NCBI GenBank assembly: GCA_951394045.1
Contig: OX595986.1
Coordinates: 2,137,534-2,201,533 of the forward strand
DNA from: Nitzschia sp. DOCU1
Taxonomy: Eukaryota > Bacillariophyta > Bacillariophyceae > Bacillariales > Bacillariaceae
Direction: 5' to 3'
DNA length: 64,000 bases
The notes under the pieces were generated by a model. That model did no database searches. It was not told the origin of the DNA and saw only the letters and a list, made by a program, of their open reading frames with translations. Of the stretch, positions 23,861 to 34,251 are shown piece by piece. Every line of letters begins with the position of its first letter. Position 1 is the first letter of the stretch. A program made the position numbers and the translations under genes.

Positions 23861-25069
23861 GAGGGTTGGAATCCCAGAAACGATGGGCGGGCTACATCGA
23901 AACTGCATGTACCAAAGATACAATCTGGAATGCCATGCAGTCTTATTTGTTCGAAACTGGTGAACTCAACACTCATGCCCGAATGACCTGGGGGAAAACG
24001 TTGGTGCACTGGCCAGCTACTATTGCACATCCAGAAGAAGTTTTATGGCAACTCTGTTGTTTGAATGATCGCTTTGCCTTGGATGGCCTGTCACCTCCCT
24101 CCTATGCGGGAATCTTGTGGTGTTTCGGATGGTGTGATAAGCCAGGGGCCGGATGATTTTAACCAGGCCAAGTTTTTGCTCTACAATGGCATATCCAGGG
24201 AGACCACCCTTCCAAGAAAACTCGCCTTGGGACAAGAAAAGATTCCACAAAATGTATCCTGGAATACTTTTCTCCAGTGGGTTCCTCTCCCTCCACAACG
24301 TGAGAGTGCCATATGCAGAACGCTTAGTCAAACAATCCTACGGTGGCTTCAATAGAGATTTCCCTCCGACTTTTGGGGTTCGAATCTGGCCATCCATTCT
24401 TTGCTGCTGCAACTTGCATTAGACAGCCACATGTCCCAGCGTTGCGTTATCCAAACAAGGGGCGCAAACTTGATTGGGTGTGGTTACACATGCGCGTGGG
24501 AGCCTGACGTTTCGGGTGGGGGAGTAGGCGGGGATGTACCGTTGGTATGATTGGGGTTGGGCACCCTCGACGCCGCAGTGGGTGCTTAGCCTGGCTGAAA
24601 GACGACGTACCTAGATACCTTTTCCAAATTAATATCCTTCTGTATTCTCCTCTGCTATCACATATGCAGTAATTCAATGAGTAGTATAGGTACCAGGTAT
24701 TTGGAGAGTTAGTACAGAATCGTAGACGGGCAGTCGAGGCAAGCAAGACTTATCGAGAATAATGAGTGTTGCAGCCATAATACTTTGATACATATGATAG
24801 TGAATGTATTGGCGGGTTTAACGCAAATCTAACGTCTAATGATCAGAAGCATCATCATTCAAAAAAAAACGATCATAAAGAGAGAAGACAAAAACCGCCT
24901 ACAGTACGAGTACCTATATCCAATTTCATCTCTTCTTGTATTCTGTGTTACATTGTGACCAGAAAACGGGGTCTCGCCTCTAGTCACAGCTTTGGAAAGA
25001 AGCACACTATTGTGGAAGATCGAATCAATAGGAGCAAGTGGCCCATCACTCCAGCATAGGGGCACGACG
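23861..25069. other. Intergenic region, no gene supported
   Basis: Short frames at 23857-24422 on both strands change frame repeatedly and show no domain; they may be 3' UTR. 24423-25069 has no frame. The TATA-rich stretch and A-run near 24860 lie upstream of the next gene. Confidence 0.4.
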
Positions 25070-28000
25070 ATGCAGGACGATGAGGACGACTATGTGCCTC
25101 CAGAACACTTCAAGGAGCTTTTTGCACAGGCCGAAGACAACCTTGCAAAGATTATGGATTTCACCCAAGATCCCCCAGGTTCTCATCTGGTGGACGACGA
25201 CGAGGATTTCATGTCGCCGAATATGGAGGCTCCGCCTCCATTGAATCCGGCCGCGCACTTAACTGATGGCGCTGCAAAGGAGATGGCTATGGAGGGGGTT
25301 ACTCCGACGAGTCTTGGGGGAGACGAGGCGGTGGTAAAAAAACTGCACGAACAATTCGCTGCTGCTTCAAAAGCGACCCCGACTTCAAAGAAATCGGCGG
25401 GAAGGGAACGCATAAAACTCGCTTCGTTCGGTGACAATGTCCAGTCAAAATCATCCGAGGCATCACCTTTAAAGCATACGGTCCCCGAGCCCCGTTTGGC
25501 CACCCCCGTGTCTTCTCACTCGTGGGAGTCTTCGTTGCGATCGACTAGCTCAGGGTCTGTAATGCGAAAGACACCGATTAAGGTTTCCGTTGGCCCACAA
25601 ACGGGGCGAGGACGTATTGGCAACAGTCCTACCCCGATGGGTACTGAGCCCCCCTCAGAGCAACGAACGACCCCGCCAGATGAACCGTCGCCGCACCATC
25701 CAAAGGAAATAACATTCTTGCCTACAGAACAGAATACGATGGCGCCAACCCCGCGCATGACAAGCCCCGGCAATGGCATCTGGCAGGATACTGGAAATGT
25801 TCATTTGGTGGCGACGCCTACAAGATACTTGGAAATGCCCGACCCGCTGCCACAAAATGACATTTCGGTGCTGTCGTCTCCCTTGAGCCCACGGTTGTTC
25901 AAAGGAAGAGCGGCGATTAGAGCCAAGCAGGGACGCCCTGTTGCGTCCTCGCCCATCCCTGGGAAGGGCACCGGACGCAGAGAGTTAACAACTCCGGACA
26001 AAATACCCAGCCGACTATTGCAGGGAACATCTGCTAGCCGATCAAGATTTTCAAAGGAATCCCACACTGCGACAGCGTGTTGTTTGAGCGGATCTATTAA
26101 GCCCATTCCTGGCCGTCTAGTCCGACAGACCAAAGCGGCTGAGGTCTACCTTGCCAACAGTCCCGTCAAGAGTTCTGTTAACCCATCATTCCAGAGGGAA
26201 GTAGAGAAAGCCAAGGCAAAGGTACAACAACATGTGAAGCAGCATAAGGAGAAAGAGTTGAGGCATCAAATGCTTGTTGAAGATCGAACTCGCAAACTGC
26301 AAAGTGAGCAAATACAGCGGCGTAAAAAAATGCAGGCCGCAATTGAGCGCGCCCGGCAAAATAAAGCAAAACATGAGACAGAGGAACAAGCAAGACGAGA
26401 AATGCTTAAACAACGACTGGAAGAGAAGGCGGCGCAAGCAGATTCGAAACGGGCGAACAGGGCCAAGGAAAATAACTACAGGCGTGCAACTGTTAAATCT
26501 TTGGGAGCAACTGCTAGTCGAAAGCCAACTGTTCCCCTTGCACCGAACTTTCGGACTGACCTGCGTCTTAAGTCACGTGGTAGTCCCAACCATTCAAAGG
26601 ACCAGCCAGCGTCGGCCAAATCTGTTGATATCCTCAAACAAGGCCTGGGGGACGGAAAGGCGGCGTCTCCAAAAAAAGGAGAAGACTTTCTGAATCGTCC
26701 ACTGACAGTCCCCAAGGGACCCCGGCTCTCGACAGGTAGACGACAACGAGCAAAAGCAACCCCGGAACCCAAGAGAGAACCAAAAAAAGTGAGGAAAACA
26801 AACCTGCACGCTGCATCGTCTCCGCAGGCTTCGGTCAGATCGACATCGTCCCGACTGACCATACCCGAGACTCCCAAATTCCAAGAAATCCGGCAGCGCC
26901 CCACCTGTAAGAGCACAGCCGAAAAGGAGGCCGAGGAAATGGAATATTTCAGATCTCATCCCCTTAAGGCCAAGCCTGTCCCGCTTCACTTGAAAAGGTC
27001 TGTACCTGAAACTAGGCCTGTTGCGCCCGTACGTCAAGTGACAACCCCTTCCCCTTTTCAGTTCGCGACAGATCGGAGGATGGGGGACAGCACCCCAAAT
27101 CAACCGGCCACTGACGAGGAAGAGACCGCATGCGTTCAATTATTCAAAGCGCGACCCATGCCCAAGTACAGCACCACCACTCCCTTGACAGGGAAGCGAC
27201 CGAAAACGCATCGACCGCTCACCACGCCTGAGCCGTTCCATTTTGAAACGGACCTGCGTCATCAGAAGAAGACACCTCACGAGGCGCCAGAGGAAAAGGT
27301 GGAGTTGTTCAAGGCAAGACCTATGCCTAAATTTGAGCGACCAACAGGGTTGACCTTTGAATTTCGGCCAAAGAGTGTGGCTTTGGGCAAGACTAAAGTC
27401 GACATTGATACTATTAAGTTTCACGCCCGAGCAGCGCCGAAGAGATCGCCCCCAAGCATTGCAGTAAGGTCTAAGGATCCGACGAAACTGCGTCATCCAA
27501 GAAAAGTCTGTCGGTCCTCACCAGACGAAAATAGTAAACGCCCATGCAATCCAAATCAGTTCCATGCTTTGCCCATGCCGCCGCGTTCGCCACCAGCTAT
27601 ACCAGTCCGTGACAAGAATCCATCCAAATTATTGTGGTCACCACGCAAAATCACGGATAGTCCCCAACAGACTCCTATGATCACTTTCAAAGCTCGCCAG
27701 ATGCCAGACTTTTATAAGAGAAAGGATATTCTACCAAAAACGACGATATACAAGGGGACTCCTACCTTGTCATCTCCCAACCTGGAACCTCAAGGCGAAT
27801 CGCCCCCAAATAGCCCAAACAACCAGTTGGCCGCGAAGGATAGGCTCCGACAACGGCTGAAGGGTCGGCAGATGAATAGTAGAAGAGCGGGTGTTTCCTC
27901 TGCTAAGTTCTCTAGCACCAGCGTGAAGAACCGGTTGCAACGGGTGGCGCCCGTGGCGAGCCCTGGGCCAGTGGAAGTGGCCGGTAGACCTGTCACTCGT

Positions 28001-28306
28001 GGTGGACCAAAGAGCATTGAATGTTCACCCGACAAATCCGGTGCCATGCAAGGGATTGTTCCAGAGCAAGCAAGAACTCCGCGTACCGGCACAGGGGCCG
28101 GCCCACGGAGCTTCTCCACGAATGGGTATCAAGCTGAATTGTACCAGCAGCTGGAAGCTTCTCAGCGGGTGGAAGAAACCATGCAAATGGCGTTCGATTT
28201 GCAAAGGGCCGCGGAAGACGAACTGTCGTTTCATGGGTCCTCCATCGGCTCTAGGGAGCAACAATTGGGTTTCGCAGAAGGAGAGTACTCCCACGAGTTC
28301 AATTAG
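25070..28306 (+). CDS. TPX2-like microtubule-associated protein
   Basis: Single-exon protein of 1078 aa from the ATG at 25070 (frame is open upstream only from TTG). Largely disordered, Ser/Pro/Lys-rich, with an acidic start (MQDDEDDYVPPEHF). Residues about 374-472 are a charged coiled coil (KAKAKVQQHVKQHKEKELRH ...). The C-terminal half carries a series of TPX2-type units: PFQFATDRR near 660, LFKARPMPKY near 691, PFHFETDLRH near 722, LFKARPMPKFERP near 745, KFHARAAPKRSPPSIAVRSK near 783, QFHALPMPPRSPPAIPVRDK near 830, TFKARQMPDFY near 871. TPX2 proteins nucleate spindle microtubules and bind importin and Aurora kinase; this one has the repeated F-(K/H)-A-R-x-(M/V)-P motif. The exact orthologue is uncertain, hence no symbol. 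Confidence 0.75.
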   Translation: MQDDEDDYVPPEHFKELFAQAEDNLAKIMDFTQDPPGSHLVDDDEDFMSPNMEAPPPLNPAAHLTDGAAKEMAMEGVTPTSLGGDEAVVKKLHEQFAAASKATPTSKKSAGRERIKLASFGDNVQSKSSEASPLKHTVPEPRLATPVSSHSWESSLRSTSSGSVMRKTPIKVSVGPQTGRGRIGNSPTPMGTEPPSEQRTTPPDEPSPHHPKEITFLPTEQNTMAPTPRMTSPGNGIWQDTGNVHLVATPTRYLEMPDPLPQNDISVLSSPLSPRLFKGRAAIRAKQGRPVASSPIPGKGTGRRELTTPDKIPSRLLQGTSASRSRFSKESHTATACCLSGSIKPIPGRLVRQTKAAEVYLANSPVKSSVNPSFQREVEKAKAKVQQHVKQHKEKELRHQMLVEDRTRKLQSEQIQRRKKMQAAIERARQNKAKHETEEQARREMLKQRLEEKAAQADSKRANRAKENNYRRATVKSLGATASRKPTVPLAPNFRTDLRLKSRGSPNHSKDQPASAKSVDILKQGLGDGKAASPKKGEDFLNRPLTVPKGPRLSTGRRQRAKATPEPKREPKKVRKTNLHAASSPQASVRSTSSRLTIPETPKFQEIRQRPTCKSTAEKEAEEMEYFRSHPLKAKPVPLHLKRSVPETRPVAPVRQVTTPSPFQFATDRRMGDSTPNQPATDEEETACVQLFKARPMPKYSTTTPLTGKRPKTHRPLTTPEPFHFETDLRHQKKTPHEAPEEKVELFKARPMPKFERPTGLTFEFRPKSVALGKTKVDIDTIKFHARAAPKRSPPSIAVRSKDPTKLRHPRKVCRSSPDENSKRPCNPNQFHALPMPPRSPPAIPVRDKNPSKLLWSPRKITDSPQQTPMITFKARQMPDFYKRKDILPKTTIYKGTPTLSSPNLEPQGESPPNSPNNQLAAKDRLRQRLKGRQMNSRRAGVSSAKFSSTSVKNRLQRVAPVASPGPVEVAGRPVTRGGPKSIECSPDKSGAMQGIVPEQARTPRTGTGAGPRSFSTNGYQAELYQQLEASQRVEETMQMAFDLQRAAEDELSFHGSSIGSREQQLGFAEGEYSHEFN

Positions 28307-28808
28307 GAGTAAAGCGCCATTCCACCGTGTCTCATACGAAGAATTCCTGGTAGAGAGGCACGGCGCAATTTCGAGCGGTCAAGCCAGCTTTTAATTTAGA
28401 TAGCCATTCTTCGCTACTTTTACATACTTGAAGAAGAACGCTGGTCGATTAACGTGCAGAGTACTATGATGGATTCTAGCATCTTCGCTAGATGTGTTGG
28501 TAGCATTGTATGTAGCCCGCTATTCTACGTAAATACCATTTTTAACTTTCCTACCGTTAAATTACGGTCAGAACAGCGACAACGGCTGAAATGAACGCGC
28601 CGGCGCCCTCGTAAGAAGAAAAATGACAGTATCGCTGTGAAGGTTCACCAAGCAGGTATCGCACTATCTGGTATCATACACTTTACGTCCTCTGTTGCGC
28701 CACTGCTGCACCTCCTGGGCCAACAGAGCCTCAGGAAATCCCATTGATCGGCAAGGGAATCATTTTCGAGCACGTAGCAAGCTAGTTTAGAGCACTGGTT
28801 GTTTCAAA
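28307..28808. other. Intergenic region, no gene supported
   Basis: Separates two plus-strand genes. No frame or repeat of note; likely 3' UTR of the TPX2-like gene and promoter of the next. Confidence 0.4.
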
Positions 28809-31800
28809 ATGCAAGAAGGAAAATCGCCGCGACACAGTCTGGCGCAGCGCCTTGAGCGTTCTCGCAAGCATCGGCAATGGCTGGGAAAGGATAGTGCATC
28901 CGTCGGAGGCGGCGGTTCAGTCGGCGGCGGGTCGCTCGCCTCCACATCGTCCGAGCCGGTCCGAATGCCTTCAAGCGTTAGTGCTGAATCTGGTTCGGCC
29001 TCGACTTCTAATTCAGGCGCCTCCCACATTTCTACCGGAGATGTAGACCCAAGGGAGTCTCTTGTTGTCCGTCGTCAAAGAGCCCTCCAGATGGGCCGAA
29101 AGAGGAGCAGCAACCCGCCGCCTTCCCAAGGTCCGGGGAGCTGGGCAGACGCTACCCAACCCGTGCAGTCACCAAGTCGCGCCGGAATTTCGAACAGCTA
29201 CGCCAGTGGCACACCGTCGCCCGCCAATCCCCGCCTCGCCGTTGAAACCGGCGAAGAGGGAACAGAGACTCACCAAAAAATAAATTCTCGTTCTCATGCG
29301 ATGCAACCAAGCTCACCATGTGAATCTATGGTGTATCAGACCGACGCTATGGCTTCGAATGATGGAAATCTCCCGAGTGAAGCAGATCCCGTTCTCGTCA
29401 AACCTGGACGTGCCATCCGCCCCGCAAAGTCACCCAAAGAGGCTTATCAGCTCAAAACAGTTGGTGGTCGTGTCTCGACGCTCTCTTATTCTGGCAACGA
29501 GCAGGTAAGAGCAGCAGGGTTGGCAACTTCTAACTTGACCAGAAAATCGGAAGAAGCTGGGACGTCTCCTCGAACAATGCCAGGAGCTACTGTTGCTACA
29601 CCATGGGAGAAAAAAGCTGACTTGAGCTCCAACGGAAGATTCTCTAATTCGCCTAGTAAAACTGAGCGGAAGTGGGCCCCTAATGCAGCAGTCCATCAAA
29701 CCCCGCAGCGGCAACAAGCGCAACAGCCTCATGGACAATGGTTGCCAATGCAAGAGATGAAATCGCAGGCTTCCAAGAAGTACACATCACCCCCCATGAA
29801 ATTTCCGATCGGCAACAGCAGCCCGCGAAACGCTGGTCAGAACGCAAACGCAGTTTTAGATAGGGCAACCCCACCGAGTAAGGCACACGTGTACGGGGCC
29901 ACTATTGAGACACCCGAGAGCGTCAGCGTTGCTAGTTTGCGAGCATCCTTTAACTCTCCTGGGAATCAACCTTTGATGCCGATGAATAGCAAGGACCCTC
30001 GCGTACGCCAAAACTTTTCTGGCACGAGTCCAAGCGTTGCAGCTCAATCGCCTATCCCGGTACAGAAAAACATGCGTCCTTCGTGGTCTGGGATGGCAAC
30101 ATTTTCAGGAAAGGCCACTCCACCCGCGGGTCTCTTAACCTCTCCAACATTGTCGACGCAACCATCCCGGTACACTTCAACCCCTGCCAAATCTTGGCAG
30201 GAGCGTCAAAATCCACTTGATAGAAAAGCGGTTCCGTCGACAGACGCTTCTGGTAGCACCGCGAGGGACGAAAGGGCTCCTTCGAACGTCGTAAAAATGT
30301 GGCGTGGAAAGCAAGGGTCGCCAACCGACGGAAGGGAATCAAGTAGCGTGGATGAGCGGAATGGCGTCAACACCCCCCTGCAAGAAGAATTTGGAGTCAA
30401 GACTCGACAGGGTCCCCAAAGCTATACGCTACCGGAAAACGGCGGCAAGTTGCAGGTGGTGGAACGTATAGAGGAGCAAAGGCAGAGGTCTAGTGTCGTC
30501 AAAATGTGGGAGTATCGCCAAGGGGGCACACCTGGAAAAAATTCTCATTCAAAATCCATGGACCATGTTTCAACACCAGACGATGAAGTGGCGCCCGTCG
30601 AGGCCAGAACCGTGGTTGTGGCACCAGAGGAAGGAGAGAATGATTTGCATTCAAAGCAAATGGTTGAGGAAAGCTTCCAAGCTTCACAGTACTCAAATAG
30701 GTCTCGTCAACTGCAGAAAAGTTATAACAAAGCACCTTGGCAGGTCGATTCGTCGCCTCCAATTGCCGGAACAGAGCGAGGATACAAGTCTTCTCGGGGT
30801 ACAAAGAAAGATGTGCCTCCAAGAGGCCCAAGCGGACACCGAGGAACGGGCACGGGGCAGCCTGAAGTCGCAGTTCAAGCATTAGGTCCGGTGATTTTGC
30901 CAGGCACAGGAGGGAAAAAGAGTGTTCCTTCAATGTTTTCTAAGACCAAACCCAAAACAGATGCCTTGCCTCATGCATTACTCCCAGTGAATCCACCTGT
31001 TGAGCTTGCTAACGAAGCAAGCAAGACTGTGGAGATCACGAAAGAGCGTGTCGAGGCGACATATGGCGAACAACTTGAAGAACGAGATTCATTGGCCGGC
31101 GACAGAATTTCACCTGCTGGTCACCGCTCTGGCGTGGCAGATATTTCTTCTTGTATCATAGTTGAAGAAAAGAAGAGTAGCGAGGACTGGGCTTCTCAAA
31201 AAGGAAACGAGGCTACTAAAGACGTCACGGGCGGGGGTGATGAAGCTAGTGATGCCATCTTTGATTCGCAAGATGATCACAGCACTTTGCTGGCAAGAAT
31301 GGCAGCTGAATCCTCACTCATCGCGGACTTTGAAGAAGCTATGAAGCATGCATCGAAACCCATGCCTTCCTACGATGATGAAGACTCTACGACAACTGGG
31401 AACTATAGTGGAAACCCGAGCGCTCTCCCCGAGGATCTTCCCGCCGAATTTCAAAGAGCTCTTGCAGTGTCCACCATTGATGAGGACAGTAACTATGATG
31501 GCGTCGAATACTTGCTCGAAGAAACGGATGAAAACAATTCGGCAATGCGTCTGGTTATCAAGCAAAGTGATTCCACCAGCGTTTATATCGAAGACGATAC
31601 AGGGCACACCCGTGGCGACCGTTCAGCTTCGAAAGAGGAAGTGCCAGTGCAGGCTCTTCAGGTGATGCCGAACCAGAAACCGCCCGTCAGTCCAAACAAG
31701 CAATACCCAGACAATCGCACTGCCGGCACGAGCCCGACAAAATCTATCGATAGCTCCAAGCACCCGACTCTTTCGCCATCAATGCGCGATAGTGAAGCTT

Positions 31801-32666
31801 ACCGAAAGGGCTACTATGGAGAAGCATCCCCGTTAGGAAAACCGCGACATAGTCCCAAGAATAGTTTGGCCGATGAAAGAGTGATTTCCTCCTCACCTAC
31901 TCACCTCAATCGCATCAGTAACGGTTCGGAACGAAAGGAAATACCAAGTTACTCGGGCGTCAGACACGACGAAAACAGCCGTTCCTCACGTGGGTTGTCT
32001 TCTGAACTTTTGGGCTCGTATCCTGATGAACTTTTGGAAGGTACTGAGAGTATGGCAGATGCTTACTTCGACGGTGAATTTGCTGATCAGTCATCAATTC
32101 CTTCGGTAGGTGGAGAGCCAAGTCAACACTCCCAGCAGCAGTCATCCGAGCGTGTTGCTCAAGTCTTGAAATTCTGGGCCTCCGAATCGGCGTCACAGGA
32201 AGAACACGACGAAGCAATCAACTTCAATGCAGCCGACGAGTGGCTCGACAAGGATCCTGATTTTGACGATTTCATGGACGATGATTCCGCAGCTCGGGAG
32301 AATACGGGTCCTGATAAGTTGATTCGCTTCTCGGACCCGCCTGTCCGGGACTCAATGGCCGACGACATGAAAAACTTCAACAAGTCGATGCCGGTAGAAG
32401 CAAGCAGATATAATTCTGTGGAAGCCCTTCACTCGAATAGTCAGAGCCCGAGCAAATCGCATCAACGCAGAAAAAATAAAAAAGAGGCGGTGTTCGATCC
32501 GTTTGCCGACGAGGATGCATTGGTACTTGAAAATCCAGACGACTACTTCTCGCAGGATCCAGCGGATCCTTTTATGATAGAGCAGTCATTTTCTCCGCTC
32601 AACTGGGGGAATCCATCAAGAAGCTCCGATGGCAATGAAAGTCCCACCAACTATCTTGAAATTTGA
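28809..32666 (+). CDS. Large disordered Ser-rich protein with VVKMW repeats and DPF motifs
   Basis: Single exon, 1285 aa, ATG at 28809. No known domain recognised. The sequence is Ser/Pro/Gln-rich and mostly disordered. Three related short motifs occur: NVVKMWRGKQGSP near residue 494, SVVKMWEYRQGGTP near 562 and VAQVLKFWASES near 1117, and the N-terminus has a related QRLERSRKHRQWL. They could be helical binding repeats. The C-terminus is acidic with FDPFADEDALVL and DPADPFMIEQSF near residues 1232-1270; DPF motifs bind the AP-2 alpha appendage in clathrin adaptors elsewhere, so an endocytic or scaffold role is possible but unproven. Same orientation as the TPX2-like gene, similar base composition, no sign of transfer. 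Confidence 0.8.
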   Translation: MQEGKSPRHSLAQRLERSRKHRQWLGKDSASVGGGGSVGGGSLASTSSEPVRMPSSVSAESGSASTSNSGASHISTGDVDPRESLVVRRQRALQMGRKRSSNPPPSQGPGSWADATQPVQSPSRAGISNSYASGTPSPANPRLAVETGEEGTETHQKINSRSHAMQPSSPCESMVYQTDAMASNDGNLPSEADPVLVKPGRAIRPAKSPKEAYQLKTVGGRVSTLSYSGNEQVRAAGLATSNLTRKSEEAGTSPRTMPGATVATPWEKKADLSSNGRFSNSPSKTERKWAPNAAVHQTPQRQQAQQPHGQWLPMQEMKSQASKKYTSPPMKFPIGNSSPRNAGQNANAVLDRATPPSKAHVYGATIETPESVSVASLRASFNSPGNQPLMPMNSKDPRVRQNFSGTSPSVAAQSPIPVQKNMRPSWSGMATFSGKATPPAGLLTSPTLSTQPSRYTSTPAKSWQERQNPLDRKAVPSTDASGSTARDERAPSNVVKMWRGKQGSPTDGRESSSVDERNGVNTPLQEEFGVKTRQGPQSYTLPENGGKLQVVERIEEQRQRSSVVKMWEYRQGGTPGKNSHSKSMDHVSTPDDEVAPVEARTVVVAPEEGENDLHSKQMVEESFQASQYSNRSRQLQKSYNKAPWQVDSSPPIAGTERGYKSSRGTKKDVPPRGPSGHRGTGTGQPEVAVQALGPVILPGTGGKKSVPSMFSKTKPKTDALPHALLPVNPPVELANEASKTVEITKERVEATYGEQLEERDSLAGDRISPAGHRSGVADISSCIIVEEKKSSEDWASQKGNEATKDVTGGGDEASDAIFDSQDDHSTLLARMAAESSLIADFEEAMKHASKPMPSYDDEDSTTTGNYSGNPSALPEDLPAEFQRALAVSTIDEDSNYDGVEYLLEETDENNSAMRLVIKQSDSTSVYIEDDTGHTRGDRSASKEEVPVQALQVMPNQKPPVSPNKQYPDNRTAGTSPTKSIDSSKHPTLSPSMRDSEAYRKGYYGEASPLGKPRHSPKNSLADERVISSSPTHLNRISNGSERKEIPSYSGVRHDENSRSSRGLSSELLGSYPDELLEGTESMADAYFDGEFADQSSIPSVGGEPSQHSQQQSSERVAQVLKFWASESASQEEHDEAINFNAADEWLDKDPDFDDFMDDDSAARENTGPDKLIRFSDPPVRDSMADDMKNFNKSMPVEASRYNSVEALHSNSQSPSKSHQRRKNKKEAVFDPFADEDALVLENPDDYFSQDPADPFMIEQSFSPLNWGNPSRSSDGNESPTNYLEI

Positions 32667-32762
32667 TGAAACGACTTCACAAAATAAAAGTTATAGAACT
32701 ACATGCACCAACAGCAGAATTACTGGCCACTCGGATCTTCTTCATCATACATGCATGCACCC

Positions 32763-33677
32763 CTACGGAAGAATGAAGCCATCTTTCGCGCACCACGTTT
32801 TCTGGTGGTCCCATAACCTTGTCATTAATCGCTTCGGAAAGTCCGCACCACTCAGTGCCGTTACTCCAATGGTGGCTAGTTCTTCGGCAAAGCGATCCCC
32901 ACATCCATGCATGAAGACAATCGCGCCCGACCCAAAACTCTCCACATATCGTGACATTTTCTTTAGAATTGTACCCACCGCTCCATCCGAACCATCTGGG
33001 ATGGTGGAAGCACCATAAAACATTTTGGCTTCCTGCCAGAAAATTCTGTGTTCCTCTAGAACATGGCGACTGCCACCCCTCGTATGTCGAAATGTCTTCA
33101 GTGTCACAGCAGTCGGGAAGATGAAGTCGGGAGTCAGAGATAGCTTTGAAGAAGAACGTTTTTGTTGCTCCTTTTCGTTCCAATGCTCAATCTTGTTTTC
33201 GATCAAAAAGGTTTCGACAATCCGTTCGAAGATCTCGGCAGAAACTCGAATATGTTCCATCCGCCCCAGGCCCAAATTGGTCATCCCCCGCTCTGGATTC
33301 AACAGCTTGATGTGATGTCGCCGTAAGGAAAGGGCCTGGTCCAGGCGAAGACCAGGCGCTTGCTTGAGCTTCTGTCGGATCTGTTGCAAACGAAAGGGCG
33401 GCTGATCCTTCATCATTCCTCTTTCCTTGGCACCCCACCTTACCAACACAGAAATCATGATCTCTTCCGAAGCCACCGGAACGTGTTCTTGGGAAACTTT
33501 CCACCAAAGGATACCTGCATCGTCGTAGCGAGGCGATCCTTCAGTTACTGCGGGCGTCGGGGCAGACCGTTTTCGCTTGCGACGCCGTTGCGACTTCTTG
33601 TCGACGGACACGTCGCTGGCTAGACTTGTGCTTGTCCCTATACTGGGGGAGATTGACGAGTCCAGCTCTGTACTCAT
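32763..33677 (-). CDS. CDIN1/TPD-motif protein, PD-(D/E)XK nuclease-like
   Basis: Single exon, 304 aa, ATG at 33677. The N-terminus has a basic cluster (QRRRKRKRS, residues 30-38) that could be a nuclear signal. The C-terminal half matches the TPD-motif family (CDAN1-interacting nuclease 1): the TPD of LTPDFIFP at residues 182-184 and E-x-K in FWQEAKMFYG at 216 and 218, the core of a PD-(D/E)XK nuclease fold, followed by the YVESFGSGAIVFMHGCG strand-helix of the family. In animals the partner is codanin-1, with roles in histone supply and erythropoiesis; the role in algae is unknown. The start codon is only 88 bp from the end of a Copia LTR, so its original promoter has been displaced by 17.5 kb. 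Family length is about 280 aa, so the protein looks complete. Confidence 0.75.
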   Translation of the reverse strand: MSTELDSSISPSIGTSTSLASDVSVDKKSQRRRKRKRSAPTPAVTEGSPRYDDAGILWWKVSQEHVPVASEEIMISVLVRWGAKERGMMKDQPPFRLQQIRQKLKQAPGLRLDQALSLRRHHIKLLNPERGMTNLGLGRMEHIRVSAEIFERIVETFLIENKIEHWNEKEQQKRSSSKLSLTPDFIFPTAVTLKTFRHTRGGSRHVLEEHRIFWQEAKMFYGASTIPDGSDGAVGTILKKMSRYVESFGSGAIVFMHGCGDRFAEELATIGVTALSGADFPKRLMTRLWDHQKTWCAKDGFILP

Positions 33678-33765
33678 CCCTTTTCTCGGTCCTTTCTGGT
33701 GAACTTGTAGGAGCTAACTATCTTGTTCAAGGTTATGTTCCAAGAGTGAGTCGACGTTTGTGGTT

Positions 33766-34251
33766 TGTTGAAATCTCTCGAGTCTGTACCTCGTCAGCTG
33801 AACTCTTGACTAGATTGACCACACTTGTCAATCGTCAATGATCCTCCTCGTGTCCTTTGCAACTCACTGCCAATGCAAAGGTCTCTACTTTTAGATAGTT
33901 TCTTTCACGCACTTCGCTCCTTAGAGTTATGACTACAATACTAGACTCTCTCCATCCATCGCTGCTTCCGACATTATCGCAAACGATCGCTCTTTGCTTT
34001 ATTCAAGTCTTCCAACATGAAGACTTTTCTTATCGCTTGTCTCCATGTAGTTGCTTAGCTAAATTAGCTTCACGTCAAGCTAGTTAGTGTCCGTTCCAAG
34101 ATTCCAAATAGTGAATCTTTCCGTTGCCACTCCAAATGTTTTCTTCCTCTCTAGTAATCCGAAATTGGTAGTCGGGGACTCGGAGCGCAGACGACTAAAC
34201 GGACTGTCGACTCGATGGACTCGGATGACGTCGGCACCTCATTTTCCAACA
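33766..34251 (-). repeat. 3' LTR of the Copia element
   Basis: 486 bp, begins TGTTGAAATC and ends TTTTCCAACA on the plus strand. No difference from the copy at 50744-51229 by base-by-base reading. Confidence 0.95.

Noticed and set aside
24366..24384. GGGGTTCGAATCTGG resembles a tRNA T-arm/B box
   Set aside because: The stem does not pair and no A box or cloverleaf is found at the right distance upstream.
23857..24422. Continuation of the C1/C2 membrane protein past 23860
   Set aside because: The frame has a stop at 23860 after a complete PH-like domain, and the downstream frames need several unsupported shifts.
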